Assembly: GCA_000309945.1 (NCBI GenBank)
Contig: CM001633.1
Coordinates: forward strand, 2,638,292-2,702,291
DNA length: 64,000 bases
Source: Leptolyngbyaceae cyanobacterium JSC-12
GTDB lineage: Bacteria; Cyanobacteriota; Cyanobacteriia; Leptolyngbyales; Leptolyngbyaceae
Reading direction: 5' to 3'
The stretch's first letter is position 1. Each line of letters starts with the position of its first letter. The translations under genes were made by a program, and so were the position numbers. The notes below the pieces were generated by a model. That model saw nothing but the letters and a program-made list of their open reading frames with translations, was not told the DNA's origin and made no database searches. Shown piece after piece: positions 1 to 11,960 of the stretch.

Positions 1-1820
1 TGGATATGAGTCCAGAGGAGCGTGACACCATTGTTGGCAAAGTCTACATCAAACTGATGGAGATTGAATCTCGCTTGTTGCCCTGTGGGTTGCATGTGAT
101 TGGCAAGCCTCCCAGTGCAGAAGAAGCGATCGCGACGCTGGTTAATATTGCGGGACTGGATCGAGAAGAAGATGATATTCTCAGCCTGCAACGGCTGATT
201 GCCAGCAGTATCAACCGTGACATTGACGAAATCTACGCCAACAGCGATCGCGGTGTACTGGAGGATGTCAGCCTGCTGAACACTATCAATCAGACAGTTC
301 GGGCGGCGGTAACAGCAATGGTTCACGCTCAGATTGACGAAGAAGGGCGCGTTTCCCGCAGTTCAATGTTGGGCAATTTGTTCAGCTTCGGTAACAAAAA
401 AGAACCCTGGGTGCAGGCAATTGAGGAGAGTGGATTTCCGATTTTAGATGCCAATGCCGCGATCGAAGATCCCAAAGCAAAAATTGACAATCTTTTCACC
501 TACCTGCAATTTTGTCTCAAGCAAGTTGTGGCAGATAACGAACTGGGTGCATTACTCGTCGGCTTGGATGGGCAGTACATCCAGCCAGGACCTGGTGGTG
601 ATCCCATTCGCAATCCCGATGTATTGCCTACTGGTAAGAACATTCACGCCCTCGATCCCCAGTCCATTCCCACTGCTGCAGCAGTCAAATCAGCTAAGGT
701 CGTCGTTGATCGCTTGTTGGCACGGCAGGCAGCAGAAAACGGTGGCAACTATCCTGAAACCATTGCCTGCGTCCTTTGGGGCACTGATAACATCAAAACC
801 TATGGCGAATCCCTTGCCCAAATTCTCTGGATGGTTGGTGTTAAGCCTGTTCCTGACTCGCTCGGGCGGGTGAATAAACTGGAACTGATTCCTCTAGAAG
901 AGTTGGGTCGTCCTCGTGTGGATGTGGTAATCAACTGCTCTGGGGTTTTTCGCGACCTATTCATCAACCAGATGGCACTCCTCGACAAAGCTGTGAAAAT
1001 GGCAGCCGAAGCTGATGAACCACTGGAAATGAACTTTGTCCGCAAACACGCCCTCAAACAGGCAGAAGAATTGGGGTTATCCCTGCGGCAAGCAGCTACC
1101 CGTGTCTTCTCCAATGCGTCCGGGTCTTATTCGTCCAACATTAACCTGGCAGTGGAAAACGGCACCTGGGAAAACGAGGAAGAACTGCAAAACATGTACC
1201 TTTCCCGTAAGGGCTTTGCCTTCTCTTCAGATAATCCTGGCATGATGGAACAGAAGGAAGACCTGTTCAAAGCCTCGCTGAAAACCGCAGATGTCACCTT
1301 CCAAAATCTCGACTCATCGGAAATTTCGTTAACAGACGTTTCCCATTATTACGACTCAGATCCCACCAAAATCGTGGCAAGACTGCGAGATGATGGCAAA
1401 AAGCCCGCTGCTTACATGGCGGATACCACCACTGCCAATGCCCAAATTCGCACGCTGTCGGAAACAGTTCGGCTCGATACTCGTACCAAACTTCTCAATC
1501 CCAAGTGGTATGAGGGGATGCTCTCTCACGGGTATGAAGGGGTGCGGGAACTATCGAAGCGGTTGGTGAACACAATGGGTTGGTCAGCAACGGCGGATGC
1601 AGTGGATAACTGGGTGTATGAAGATACCAACACCACTTTCTTCAAAGATGAAGAGATGTGCAAGCGGTTAATGAACCTTAATCCCAACTCCTTCCGCAAG
1701 ATGGTGACGACTTTGCTTGAAGCCAATGGTCGCGGTTATTGGGATACGAGCGAAGCCAATCTCGATCGCTTACGCCAGTTGTATCAAGAAGTGGAAGACC
1801 GCATCGAAGGAATTGAATAA
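1..1820 (+). CDS. chlH: Magnesium chelatase subunit H, C-terminal part (5' end outside window)
   Basis: ChlH is the large porphyrin-binding subunit of Mg-chelatase; with ChlI and ChlD it inserts Mg2+ into protoporphyrin IX, the first committed step of chlorophyll synthesis. The frame is open from the first bases (GAT codon at 3-5 before an internal ATG at 6), so about 605 C-terminal residues of a family usually near 1330 residues are present. Stretches typical of the CobN/ChlH family are visible, such as [38 protein letters not shown] and the C-terminal [12 protein letters not shown]. The stop is TAA at 1818. A strong hairpin follows at 1892. Identity is from recognised family sequence; the N-terminal half cannot be judged here. 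Confidence 0.95.
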   Translation, partial: DMSPEERDTIVGKVYIKLMEIESRLLPCGLHVIGKPPSAEEAIATLVNIAGLDREEDDILSLQRLIASSINRDIDEIYANSDRGVLEDVSLLNTINQTVRAAVTAMVHAQIDEEGRVSRSSMLGNLFSFGNKKEPWVQAIEESGFPILDANAAIEDPKAKIDNLFTYLQFCLKQVVADNELGALLVGLDGQYIQPGPGGDPIRNPDVLPTGKNIHALDPQSIPTAAAVKSAKVVVDRLLARQAAENGGNYPETIACVLWGTDNIKTYGESLAQILWMVGVKPVPDSLGRVNKLELIPLEELGRPRVDVVINCSGVFRDLFINQMALLDKAVKMAAEADEPLEMNFVRKHALKQAEELGLSLRQAATRVFSNASGSYSSNINLAVENGTWENEEELQNMYLSRKGFAFSSDNPGMMEQKEDLFKASLKTADVTFQNLDSSEISLTDVSHYYDSDPTKIVARLRDDGKKPAAYMADTTTANAQIRTLSETVRLDTRTKLLNPKWYEGMLSHGYEGVRELSKRLVNTMGWSATADAVDNWVYEDTNTTFFKDEEMCKRLMNLNPNSFRKMVTTLLEANGRGYWDTSEANLDRLRQLYQEVEDRIEGIE

Positions 1821-1891
1821 TCCAAACCAGAAACTGTTGATGTTGCTAGGTTACTGATTGGGGAATCTTCTGCCTGGTTCCAAACACCACT

Positions 1892-1943
1892 ATCACCCTG
1901 GTATGACATCATTTATACCAGGGTGATGAGGTGCCAATTTTTT
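1892..1943 (+). terminator. Hairpin downstream of chlH, probable terminator
   Basis: A perfect 13-bp inverted repeat, ATCACCCTGGTAT (1892-1904) and ATACCAGGGTGAT (1915-1927), encloses a 10-nt loop. A T-run at 1938-1943 follows after ten bases. It lies 70 bp past the chlH stop. The T-run is further from the stem than in a textbook intrinsic terminator, so it could instead stabilise the mRNA 3' end. Confidence 0.6.
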
Positions 1944-2097
1944 AGTTGGTCAACGAGTCGAACAAAGCCCCTAGCAGGCTGTTAATCGCACGATAGAACC
2001 ATCCGGTATTAGCGAGAATTGTAGACATCTCCTAAGTGATTCAAAGAAGTTGGCTGGGCATACTAGGGGAGCTATTCAACCTTTCACCCAGGCAATT

Positions 2098-2484
2098 ATG
2101 ATGGTTCGACATGTTTATCAATGTGCTCTTGTGGCTGTTGTTTCTTTGGGAGCGATCGCAGGCATTCAAGTATTATCTGCTAGCGCGGCTCAGGGTGAGG
2201 ATATGTATGGCGCGATCGCAACCGATGACGAAACTGGTTCCTGGGGGTACGCCTATAACTACCCCACTCGTGCCCAGGCTGAGGCCGAAGCCTTAAAGGA
2301 ATGTGGAGAACAAGGCTGCCAGGTGGAAGTGTGGTTTGCTAATGCCTGCGGAGCCGTTGCCAAAGATGGAAACACAGTGGGTTGGGGTCGGGCAGAAAGC
2401 CGCGCAGAAGCGGAAGCTAAAGCCCTATCTGCCTGCGGTACCGGGGCTTGCAAAGTGGAAGTGTGGGCGTGTACGGATCGCTAA
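2098..2484 (+). CDS. Secreted DUF4189 domain protein
   Basis: Small exported protein of about 129 residues. ATG codons at 2098 and 2101 are preferred over an in-frame codon at 2050, because the sequence from MMVRHVYQCALVAVV onward is a typical signal peptide with likely cleavage after an SASAAQ motif. The mature part has two halves with the same pattern: AIATDDETGSWGYAYNYPTRAQAEAEAL then GAVAKDGNTVGWGRAESRAEAEAKAL in outline, each ending in a Cys pair (ECGEQGC, ACGTGAC) and a W-containing strand. This duplicated, cysteine-paired layout matches DUF4189, whose function is unknown. It lies alone between chlH and a NACHT gene. Family assignment is from pattern; no biochemical role can be given. 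Confidence 0.8.
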   Translation: MMVRHVYQCALVAVVSLGAIAGIQVLSASAAQGEDMYGAIATDDETGSWGYAYNYPTRAQAEAEALKECGEQGCQVEVWFANACGAVAKDGNTVGWGRAESRAEAEAKALSACGTGACKVEVWACTDR

Positions 2485-2642
2485 TACTACTTACCCGATC
2501 GGGCTATTTTTACAAAAACTCACTCAATCCTGGGATGACATGAGCAGATGTACAACTACAGTGGAAGGGATGGCATGTTTTGGATAGAGATTACTCCGTA
2601 CCTTTCATTGTTTGCACTCTGCGTTGAAACGGATCACTCCTC

Positions 2643-4811
2643 ATGTTCATTGAACGGATTTTAGTTCCAGCCGCCGCTATCACCTTGGCATCGATTATCA
2701 GCCGCGTTGTGTGTGATGGGGGCGGCAAATTTTTGGGCTGGGTGAAGGAGCAAAACGAAGATCCAGCGCAGATCATCAACCGAGCTTCGGAACAGTATGC
2801 CTGGAACTATGCCAAACGGCATGGTGTGCTAAAGGTGCTGGGAATGCGAGAGCCTGTTCCCTTGGAAGCTGTTTATACAGCAGTCCAATTTCTTGATCGT
2901 GATGGCATCAGTCGGTTTGAGTCCATCGAAGATCTGGAAAAAGCGTTTCGTGAACAATCGGAGCGCAGCTTTCAGAAAAAGACTGCCAAGAAGCAGGATG
3001 GGCTGAAGGTTGCCAATGAAAAACAATACCTGATGGTGCTGGGTGGACCGGGGGCAGGCAAGTCTACTTTTCTCCGCAAGATGGGCTTGGAAGCCTTGAA
3101 GGGATTAGGTGGCGGTTACGTGCATGAGTGCATTCCAGTGTTTCTGGAGCTGAAGAACTTTACCGCAACTGAAATTGCGATTGAAACAGCGATCGCCCAT
3201 GAGTTTCGCATTTGCGGCTTTCCCTCGCCAGATGCAGTTACACAAAAACTCTTGGAACAGGGCAAACTCTTGATTTTGTTTGATGGGTTGGATGAAGTGC
3301 CCACCAAAAACCTGGACAACGCCATCCGCCAAATTCAAAACTTTGTTGATCAACACGACAAAAATCGCTTCATTGCGTCTTGCCGCATTGCTGCCTATCG
3401 GCATAACTTCCGCCGATTTAGTGATGTGGCAATGGCAGACTTCACCCAGGACCAAATCAAAGAGTTTATCTTTAATTGGTTCAATTCCGATACTGATCGC
3501 GAAGCTGGAACCGCTCAAAAATGTTGGCATCTACTGCAAAAACCAGAATATCGAGCAGCACGAGAACTGGCACAATCGCCGCTGTTGTTGACATTGCTGT
3601 GTCTGGTCTATCACAGTTCGCAAAACTTTCCGCAAAACCGTAGCGTGCTCTATCGTAAAGCCTTGCGCGTGTTGCTAGAAGAATGGGCAGCGGAAAAACG
3701 TATTATGACTGATGACATTTACCAGGGTTTGAACACCGAACTGGAAGAAGTGCTGTTGTCAGAAATTGCGTTTCAAGGATTTGAAGCGAATCGATTATTT
3801 TTTTCACAGCGAGAGGTCGTTGACCAAATCAAAACCTTTTTGGCTGATAACTTGAATGCACCTCGGCATTTAAATGGTGAGGCCGTACTGGAGGCGATCG
3901 CGATTCAGCAAGGCATTTTGGTAGAACGTGCTCAGGATGTATTTTCCTTCTCCCATCTGACGTTGCAGGAATATCTCACAGCCCAATACATTGACGATCA
4001 TCACCTCACCAAGCAACTTGTTAAGGATCACCTGACCCATGAACGCTGGCAGGAGGTGTTTTTGCTGGTAGCGGGCTTGATGCGGGGTGGAGCTGATCCG
4101 CTGCTACTGGCAATGGAAACTCAGGCCAAAACTTACATCAACACCCCCAAACTGCGGGCATTGCTGACCTGGGCAACCGAGATTACCGATAATGTGAGCG
4201 AAGGCCTGTCTGCCGCCGCTAAGCGCACTGTAGCCTTATTCCTGGCTCTGGTCAGCGATCGTGCTCTCAACCTGGTACGGGTGTTAGACCACAAAGCTGC
4301 CAGCACTCTGGAACTTGCCCGCACTCTTGCCCATACCAACACCCCTCGCTTTCTGTACAATCAGGAAAATACTCCTGCCAAATCTGCACTCCCCACCCGC
4401 GCCTTAGCGATCGCCCTGACCCAATCTATGCCCACTCGCCAGATGGGACAAGCCCTTGCCAAAACGTTGACGCAAACTTTTACGGATGAATTGGCAAAAC
4501 ACAATGCGCTGCAAGCCTTTACTATGGAAGTGCTCGTCACTCGGTTGAAAGAACTGAAGCAGGTGGCACCCGATGTGCGTCAACCTGTGCATGTGATTCA
4601 GGATTTTCATAGCCGCATCTTCCAGACCTGGTTTACTAGCCTTAAACTCGACCCAAACTGGATAAGCCTCTCGACGGAGGAATATCGCAAACTGGAACGG
4701 TATCTGTATGCGAATTGGCTGATAGTTCGTTGTAAACAGGCAGCGGTGAGAGTTTCGCCCCAAACCTGGCATGGCATCGAAAACCGGATGTTAAGAGTAG
4801 AGGAACTATGA
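2643..4811 (+). CDS. NACHT-domain STAND NTPase
   Basis: A 722-residue signal-transducing ATPase. A hydrophobic N-terminus (residues 5-22) could be a membrane anchor. The Walker A loop GGPGAGKST is at residues 134-142 and the Walker B strand ILFDGLDEV at about 211-219, with the small-residue/acidic pattern typical of NACHT. After the NACHT come SPLLLTLLCLVYH and FSFSHLTLQEYLTAQYI, two stretches usual in cyanobacterial NACHT proteins, then about 240 residues of helical C-terminus. NACHT proteins act as regulated oligomerising ATPases; some bacterial ones defend against phage, but whether this one does cannot be told from sequence, because no fused effector domain is obvious. It stands alone, with 158 bp upstream and a convergent rsmH downstream. 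Confidence 0.85.
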   Translation: MFIERILVPAAAITLASIISRVVCDGGGKFLGWVKEQNEDPAQIINRASEQYAWNYAKRHGVLKVLGMREPVPLEAVYTAVQFLDRDGISRFESIEDLEKAFREQSERSFQKKTAKKQDGLKVANEKQYLMVLGGPGAGKSTFLRKMGLEALKGLGGGYVHECIPVFLELKNFTATEIAIETAIAHEFRICGFPSPDAVTQKLLEQGKLLILFDGLDEVPTKNLDNAIRQIQNFVDQHDKNRFIASCRIAAYRHNFRRFSDVAMADFTQDQIKEFIFNWFNSDTDREAGTAQKCWHLLQKPEYRAARELAQSPLLLTLLCLVYHSSQNFPQNRSVLYRKALRVLLEEWAAEKRIMTDDIYQGLNTELEEVLLSEIAFQGFEANRLFFSQREVVDQIKTFLADNLNAPRHLNGEAVLEAIAIQQGILVERAQDVFSFSHLTLQEYLTAQYIDDHHLTKQLVKDHLTHERWQEVFLLVAGLMRGGADPLLLAMETQAKTYINTPKLRALLTWATEITDNVSEGLSAAAKRTVALFLALVSDRALNLVRVLDHKAASTLELARTLAHTNTPRFLYNQENTPAKSALPTRALAIALTQSMPTRQMGQALAKTLTQTFTDELAKHNALQAFTMEVLVTRLKELKQVAPDVRQPVHVIQDFHSRIFQTWFTSLKLDPNWISLSTEEYRKLERYLYANWLIVRCKQAAVRVSPQTWHGIENRMLRVEEL

Positions 4812-4909
4812 ACTGCAAATTACTCGGCGATCGCTGTTTCGAGCACTTCTTTAACGCCAGAATAGTTGTCGTCATCTGCAAAGAGAGATGTGGAAATTGG
4901 TCAAGCAGA

Positions 4910-5812
4910 TCAGCGTTTTTCCGCAATTCGCAGCTTGGCTGATCGCGCCCTCACATTTTGCCTTACTTCCTCATCAGATGCTTCAATTGGTTTCCTAGTG
5001 ATCACCGTCAGCCGGTCAGATTCCTTGAAATGATGTTTCACAATCCGATCTTCTAAACTGTGGAAGCTAATAATTGCTAGCCTGCCGCCCGTTTTGAGCC
5101 AATCTGGAGCACGTTGCAACAATGTTTCCAACACCTCCAATTCTCGATTCACAGCAATCCGCAATGCCTGAAAAGTCCGAGTTGCGGGATGAATGCGCCC
5201 ATAGCGATAGGATTTGGGTACTGAGTGAAAAATTGTTTCGGCTAACTCGGTCGTAGTAGTGAGTGGACGGTTTTCTACAATGCGGCGAGCAATTTGGCGA
5301 GACAGGCGCTCTTCCCCGTAGGTATAGATCAGGTTTGCCAGCTTCACCTCTTCCCAGGTATTCACAATATCTGCTGCTGTCAGGTCTTGCTGCTGATTCA
5401 TCCGCATATCTAACGGTGCTGCCTGCCGAAAGCTAAAGCCGCGATCGCCCATATCAAACTGTGCCGAACTCACTCCCAAATCCGCCAGAATTCCATCAAA
5501 CTGGGTGTCACCAGGATCGAAGTTGGCAAAATTGGTGTGCTGAAACTGCACGCGATCGCCAAACTCAGCCAGGGTCTGTTTTGCCGCCGCTATCGCCTGT
5601 TCATCCTGGTCTAAAGCCGTGATTTGCACATCAACCGCTGCCGCCAGAATCAAGCGACTGTGACCACCGCCGCCCACTGTGGCATCGAGATAATGCCCGC
5701 CTGCCCGCACCGCCAACCCTGCCACCACCTCTGCTGGCAATACAGGAACGTGAATAAACGCCAATTTGTCAGCATTGGTAGGATCGTCAAGATTGTTGTT
5801 GAGTCGAGTCAT
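4910..5812 (-). CDS. rsmH: 16S rRNA (cytosine1402-N4)-methyltransferase RsmH
   Basis: RsmH (MraW) methylates N4 of C1402 in the decoding centre of 16S rRNA using S-adenosylmethionine. At 300 residues it is of normal length. The N-terminal [10 protein letters not shown] and the SAM-binding [12 protein letters not shown] are family signatures, followed by [14 protein letters not shown], the RGFSF(R) stretch and [18 protein letters not shown] near the C-terminus. The start is the ATG at 5812. In many bacteria this gene heads the division and cell-wall cluster; here it is separate, 80 bp from an M48 protease gene on the same strand. Confidence 0.97.
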   Translation of the reverse strand: MTRLNNNLDDPTNADKLAFIHVPVLPAEVVAGLAVRAGGHYLDATVGGGGHSRLILAAAVDVQITALDQDEQAIAAAKQTLAEFGDRVQFQHTNFANFDPGDTQFDGILADLGVSSAQFDMGDRGFSFRQAAPLDMRMNQQQDLTAADIVNTWEEVKLANLIYTYGEERLSRQIARRIVENRPLTTTTELAETIFHSVPKSYRYGRIHPATRTFQALRIAVNRELEVLETLLQRAPDWLKTGGRLAIISFHSLEDRIVKHHFKESDRLTVITRKPIEASDEEVRQNVRARSAKLRIAEKR

Positions 5813-5892
5813 GCAAGATATGAAACTATGTCCACGCCTAATCCATAATTCTGCTTAGGGAGAGGTCTGCAACTTTCTGAGTTGAACAGGGT

Positions 5893-7788
5893 TTAGCGTC
5901 GGAAAATCAGCGATCGCTCAACGTGAGGAATCACTTTCTTCAGTTTACCGACGCTGCTGTGATTCAGAATCAAAATATACCCATCAGTTGGAAAGTGTAG
6001 AACCTGAATAAGTTGATTCACTAAATCTTGAGCAGCATTCTCACTTTCTACAACCCCTGCCTTACGGACAATCCCCAAAACGCAGAACCGCTGCTCTGGG
6101 AAATACTGCACCACTTTTTCCACTAGGTAGGCTTCTTTCACCTGCACTTGATCCACTAGTTGTTGCTGGATAACTGCCACTTCAGCCTCTGTGAAAGTAT
6201 GGGGTTTAAACTGATCCTCTTCTCCAACTATGGAACGCTCCTGCTGTGCTTTCACCATTTCCTCATAGGCTTGGTCAATCTGGGGTTGATACTGGTTGGC
6301 AGTTTGAGTCTGCCCCTGATTGAAGAAAAAGTCATGCACCCGTTGATATCCTTCCAACGCATACCCCCGGTTTTGGGCGATCGCCGCTTCTATATGCGTC
6401 ACGCCTGATGAGTCCTGTTGTTGCAGTAACAAAGTTCCTAGAGCGTAATGAGCGGGCGCATGGGTAGGAAACTCCTGCAAGAAAGACTTCAATGCTTGAA
6501 TTGCAACCGATGGTTCATGAATTTCAGTCATGAGATGTACCCGTTCCCAGGCTTCATCTAGGGTCAGCAACTCGGTCTTTGTTTTGTGCTCTAAAGTCTC
6601 CAGCCGTTTCAACGACTCCTGCACGTAGGCATAGCGTTGCCGCCAAGGAGTGGAAACTTCTGCCTGCCATTCCTGATCAAACTGAGCCGCAAACTGAGCC
6701 AACTCCTTGCCCAGTAATTGGTGTGCCGCACTCTGGTTGCCAGGTAACGCTGGTGTGTAACAAGGCACTTGCTCAATCGGGTAATTCAAAGCTTTGAGGC
6801 GATCGCTCAAACAGGGATGTGTATCCAGGTTACTAGTTTGCCGCATCAACGCTTGCTCCAACCATTGACGGCTATCCTCAATTGATAGTGGCTGATTTAG
6901 CGTGGCTAACATACTCGTGTAAGCCACTTTAGGCGGATCAGGCTGTTCTTTGACCATCTGGTACAGGTTGCTCCAAAAGCGCTCATCCAAAAATCGAGCC
7001 TTGACTTCAACCTCAATCAATGCCTCTGCTGCTGTCTTTGCCCCTGCCAGTTCTGCCGCGCACTGATCCGCCTCATATTCATTCATCCGTGCCAGAACAA
7101 ACGAGTAGGCGTTGAAGAAAGGAGAATACCAGTTGAAGAAAGGGGCAAACAGCCAGGAACCACCCGCACCGCCCTGATGCAGTCGTTCAAACAATTGCAT
7201 CCAGGTTTTACGAACGCGATAAATCCAACCAGCGAAGCGAGAATGGTTGCCAGAAAGATGCCCCAACTCATGGGCTAATACTGCTCGAAACTGCTCCACA
7301 GTTAGCGCCTGCATCAAGGGCAATCCCACAATTAAATAATTCTGTTGCCATCCCAAGATCCCCAACTGAGGCACTTGCACCACTGCCGCATTAAAATCAC
7401 GGGTTAGCAGAATGTGATGAAACTTGAGAGCCTGAAGTTGAGTAGCAAGGTCTTGCATCAAGTTAAATAACTTAGGGCACTGTTGCTTCGTGATAAGGAT
7501 ACCCGTGGGAGGTGAAAAGCTGACCCAGAGCGATCGCAAAATCGCCCCCGCCAAAACCAACAGCACAATGCCAAGTTTGATGAATCCACTATGAACTCGC
7601 TGACTTGCCATTACAATCCAAATCAGCAGCAGAATCAGCAAGATCAATCCACTCAAGATTGCAAAGAGATACACATAACCCAACACCGCAAATAACCCAA
7701 CCCGCATCCTGTAGGCAGCTGGCTGCTTTCGGGCGAACCCCTCTAATTTCTGAACAAGTTCACCAAACTGAGCTTGCGTTGATGTCAT
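5893..7788 (-). CDS. M48-family membrane metallopeptidase with TPR-like tail
   Basis: A 631-residue membrane protein. Two hydrophobic segments (residues about 31-60 and 68-88) precede the zinc-peptidase motif HELGH at residues 173-177, which with the downstream [10 protein letters not shown] gives the HExxH + E ligand set of M48 (HtpX/Ste24-like) proteases. The domain is followed by a region around residues 400-520 with helical repeats ([20 protein letters not shown]) like TPRs, and a C-terminal alpha/beta part. Such proteins are quality-control proteases of the membrane, but the substrate is unknown. The start is ATG at 7788. It is transcribed away from ndhH, with a 178-bp intergenic region shared between the two. 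Confidence 0.85.
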   Translation of the reverse strand: MTSTQAQFGELVQKLEGFARKQPAAYRMRVGLFAVLGYVYLFAILSGLILLILLLIWIVMASQRVHSGFIKLGIVLLVLAGAILRSLWVSFSPPTGILITKQQCPKLFNLMQDLATQLQALKFHHILLTRDFNAAVVQVPQLGILGWQQNYLIVGLPLMQALTVEQFRAVLAHELGHLSGNHSRFAGWIYRVRKTWMQLFERLHQGGAGGSWLFAPFFNWYSPFFNAYSFVLARMNEYEADQCAAELAGAKTAAEALIEVEVKARFLDERFWSNLYQMVKEQPDPPKVAYTSMLATLNQPLSIEDSRQWLEQALMRQTSNLDTHPCLSDRLKALNYPIEQVPCYTPALPGNQSAAHQLLGKELAQFAAQFDQEWQAEVSTPWRQRYAYVQESLKRLETLEHKTKTELLTLDEAWERVHLMTEIHEPSVAIQALKSFLQEFPTHAPAHYALGTLLLQQQDSSGVTHIEAAIAQNRGYALEGYQRVHDFFFNQGQTQTANQYQPQIDQAYEEMVKAQQERSIVGEEDQFKPHTFTEAEVAVIQQQLVDQVQVKEAYLVEKVVQYFPEQRFCVLGIVRKAGVVESENAAQDLVNQLIQVLHFPTDGYILILNHSSVGKLKKVIPHVERSLIFRR

Positions 7789-7966
7789 AGTCCCCTGCTC
7801 CGGCAGTATTGACGATTACTTATCGTTCCCTTCTCCAAGGTTTATGCTCACTTCAGCAGCAGGTAGACTAGATTCCAGACAATCACTCCTTATAATTAAG
7901 AAAACGCAATTAAGTAAAATTGCTACTATTCGCCGCAGAACCGATCACAAGGGGAACCAATTGCCT

Positions 7967-9151
7967 ATGGCAATGATTGAAACCAAAACCGAACCCATGA
8001 TTCTTAACATGGGACCCCACCATCCCTCGATGCACGGGGTATTGAGGTTAATCGTGACTCTGGATGGAGAAAATGTCCTCGACTGTGAACCTGTCATTGG
8101 TTATCTCCACCGAGGAATGGAGAAAATTGCCGAGAATCGCACAACTGTGATGTATGTGCCCTATGTCAGCCGTTGGGACTATGCTGCGGGAATGTTTAAT
8201 GAGGCAATTACTGTCAATGCTCCTGAAAAACTGGCAGGTATCCCAGTTCCCAAACGCGCCAGCTACATCCGTGTCATTATGCTGGAACTAAACCGGATTG
8301 CTAATCACTTGCTATGGTTTGGTCCCTTTCTGGCAGATGTAGGAGCGCAAACTCCCTTCTTCTATCAATTTCGCGAGCGAGAAATGATCTATGACCTGTG
8401 GGAAGCTGCAACTGGCTACCGCATGGTCAACAATAACTATTGGAGAATCGGTGGTGTCGCGGCTGACCTGCCCTACGGTTGGGTGGATAAGTGCCTCGAC
8501 TTCTGCGATTACTTTATGCCTAAGGTAGATGAGTACGAGAAGTTGGTGACTGATAACCCGATTTTCCGTCGGCGAGTAGAAGGAATTGGTACAATCAGCC
8601 GCGAAGATGCTATCAACTGGGGCTTGTCCGGTCCGATGTTGCGCGGGTCTGGGGTCAAGTGGGATTTGCGGAAGGTAGACCACTACGAGTGTTATGACGA
8701 CTTTGACTGGGAAGTCCAATGGGAAACGGCAGGTGATGCTTTCGCACGGTATGTAGTCCGAATGCGGGAGATGCGAGAATCAGTCAGGATTATTCGGCAA
8801 GCATGTAAAGGTTTACCTGGTGGACCCTACGAAAACCTAGAAGCTAAGCGCATGGCAGAAGGTTCCAAGTCTGAGTGGAACGATTTTGATTATCAGTTCA
8901 TCGGTAAAAAGCTGGCTCCCACTTGGAAGATTCCCGCTGGTGAGCACTATGTACGCTTAGAAAGTGGTAAGGGTGAGTTAGGCGTGTTTATTATGGGCAA
9001 CGACAATGTCTTTCCCTGGCGCTTCAAAGTCCGTCCAGCTGATTTCAACAACTTGCAAATTTTGCCTCACTTGCTGCGCGGCATGAAAGTTGCAGACATT
9101 GTGGCAATTCTGGGCAGCATCGACGTAATCATGGGATCGGTTGATCGCTAG
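7967..9151 (+). CDS. ndhH: NAD(P)H-quinone oxidoreductase subunit H
   Basis: NdhH is the 49-kDa-type subunit of the cyanobacterial NDH-1 complex at the thylakoid membrane, which carries out cyclic electron flow and respiration and supports CO2 uptake. The frame is open from 7844, but ATG 7967 is chosen: it has AAGGGGAA 10 bases upstream and gives 394 residues, the usual length. Signatures include [15 protein letters not shown] at the N-terminus, [28 protein letters not shown] and the C-terminal [11 protein letters not shown] with [14 protein letters not shown]. The gene is monocistronic here; ndhJKC lie about 34 kb away. A terminator-like hairpin with a T-run follows. Confidence 0.98.
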   Translation: MAMIETKTEPMILNMGPHHPSMHGVLRLIVTLDGENVLDCEPVIGYLHRGMEKIAENRTTVMYVPYVSRWDYAAGMFNEAITVNAPEKLAGIPVPKRASYIRVIMLELNRIANHLLWFGPFLADVGAQTPFFYQFREREMIYDLWEAATGYRMVNNNYWRIGGVAADLPYGWVDKCLDFCDYFMPKVDEYEKLVTDNPIFRRRVEGIGTISREDAINWGLSGPMLRGSGVKWDLRKVDHYECYDDFDWEVQWETAGDAFARYVVRMREMRESVRIIRQACKGLPGGPYENLEAKRMAEGSKSEWNDFDYQFIGKKLAPTWKIPAGEHYVRLESGKGELGVFIMGNDNVFPWRFKVRPADFNNLQILPHLLRGMKVADIVAILGSIDVIMGSVDR

Positions 9152-9181
9152 TCGGTTTATTTTTGCTAATTCATCAATTCC

Positions 9182-9225
9182 ATTCCTTAACAAGGAATTA
9201 TCAGGGGCAGCGATGCCCTTTTTTT
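9182..9225 (+). terminator. ndhH terminator
   Basis: Two adjacent hairpins lie 30-75 bp after the ndhH stop. ATTCCTT/AAGGAAT (9182-9198) has a 3-nt loop. GGGCA/TGCCC (9205-9218) has a GCGA loop and is followed directly by seven T residues (9219-9225). The second has the form of an intrinsic terminator. Confidence 0.75.
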
Positions 9226-9373
9226 ATTGCGCAGTTTTTGAAAGCAAAAGGCTGAGAGCGTCTCACTTCTGACTCTTATTTCCCATTCCCTATTCCAGCG
9301 GTTTCCAAAATCATCCTGATAGGCAATCCAAACTTCCGTATCAGGGAGTAGACGCTTTGATACAAACACGTTT

Positions 9374-9598
9374 ATGGACTTTCTCACTTCTACCCTACTC
9401 GCTGGAGTCTTACTAACGATTTCTGTAATGATTCCTCCTGCAACAGCCCAGCCACTTTCTGCTAATCGTTCTGCTTGGCAACTATCGCCTGTTGTTGATG
9501 TTGCTCCAATGCACGTAGTTAAAACGGGCGGTCAACCCAAACATCGAGGTAGCGGACGGCGTGAATTGGTAAACTTTGTGGAACCTGTAATAGGTTAA
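9374..9598 (+). CDS. patX: PatX-like secreted precursor with RGSGR pentapeptide
   Basis: A 74-residue protein. Residues 1-26 form a signal peptide (charged/hydrophobic start, LLAGVLLTISVM core, cleavage after ATAQ). The mature part holds HRGSGR at residues 57-62; the RGSGR codons are at 9545-9559. RGSGR is the active pentapeptide of the HetR inhibitors PatS and HetN in Anabaena, and PatX is a known family of short, signal-peptide-bearing proteins with an RG(S/T)GR motif that is associated with HetR in filamentous cyanobacteria. Here hetR begins 322 bp downstream on the same strand, which strongly supports the call. Unusually for such peptides, 12 residues (RELVNFVEPVIG) follow the motif. No clear Shine-Dalgarno is seen. 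Function is inferred from motif and context. Confidence 0.85.
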   Translation: MDFLTSTLLAGVLLTISVMIPPATAQPLSANRSAWQLSPVVDVAPMHVVKTGGQPKHRGSGRRELVNFVEPVIG

Positions 9599-10823
<1,225 letters not shown>

Positions 10824-10923
10824 ACTTCACGTTTAAAATATCGTCCAAGTTCCACCGGAGAAGTTTTAGGAACGTCTAAACCAGGAGGCAGGCAATCTGG
10901 GTGAAAAAGGGAACGCATCCTAA

Positions 10924-11674
10924 CTACCACGAGTTCCCATCGTCAATGATGAAATCGAAGTTGCCCTCCCCAACGTTTTCTCGCAGGGTTTTGAGGATTT
11001 CCATCAGATCATCATAGGAACCGTTGACGTAAAACGGCTTACCCCGATAGCCAAAGTTAATAGTTCATTCGCCATTCCACGTGCCAAGATCGGCACGGAC
11101 TGCTTCGAAATCCCGATGGGGTTAAAGCCTAACCTTGCAGCGTGCTTAATGCTGCCAAACATGATCGCCTGCGCCAGTTCCAGCGAAATTTCTTCTGCAC
11201 CACCTGCAAACTCCCGATACATAAAATCCACAGAGTTCTAAAGGTTGCGGGAACAACGGTGCGGAGTCTAGACATATCTTTAACTCCTAAACACCAGATA
11301 TCCACGAGATAGGTACAGACTTCAAGCTGATTGAACTTTGATTTGCGCGCGATCGTTACGCTGGCAAACCCCGATGCCTAGTTAACTAAATTCCCCTGGT
11401 TAACTAAATTCGTTTCGGCATTATCGATGGCATCATTGGTTGTTGTGTTTAACAGCGGCGAGATCAAAACATCTAAACAATTTTTGTTTACTAAACATTG
11501 AAACACAGGATTGAGTTCGCCTGCTGCCACACGAGCAACGGTTGCCTCTTCTGCCCGAGTTTTAAGAAAAGCACTAACCTCAACCGGACGTAGCCCCAGT
11601 TGGCGGGCAATTTGTTTGAGAGCTAGATTGCGGGAACAGAGGTCGGCGATCGCCTGTTCTTGTTTAGAAGTCAT
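10924..11674 (-). pseudogene. Decayed gene of unknown family, N-terminal HTH-like part still open
   Basis: One gene seems to be spread over several frames. The 5' part (11674 down to about 11380) is a 98-codon open frame beginning MTSKQEQAIADLCSRNLALK, with a helix-turn-helix-like stretch QIARQLGLRPVEVSAFL. Coding-like translation resumes in another frame (about 11370-11240: ASVTIARKSKFNQLEVCTYL then VDIWCLGVKD). It shifts again at 11231 (DFMYREFAGGAEEISLELAQ), shifts near 11125 (HRDFEAVRADLGTWNG), meets a stop near 11064, and ends with INFGYRGKPFYVNGSYDD and a stop at 10924. At least three frame changes and one stop in a coherent order indicate decay rather than sequencing error alone. The family is not one I can name. 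It lies 100 bp past hetR in the opposite orientation. Confidence 0.7.
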
Positions 11675-11960
11675 CGGTAGAATTCGAACACTGCAATAGA
11701 GTACACATTCCCATGATGCGCTGAATCTGTAAACTGCAATCCGTATACCTGGGAGTACGACATTATCCTTCGGAATTTTCCTGATCGAAAAATAGGCATT
11801 TAGCAGTAGGAATTTGATGATGAGGATTGGTATCTGTTTTTAACCTGGATTATTCTATGCTGATTGAGTGGACTCATTTACGGCCGGGGTCGGCACAAGA
11901 CCAAACCTCTACAACTCCTGGATGCGCAATCCAGCCTACTCCCAGCCCCCGGAGGAACCA

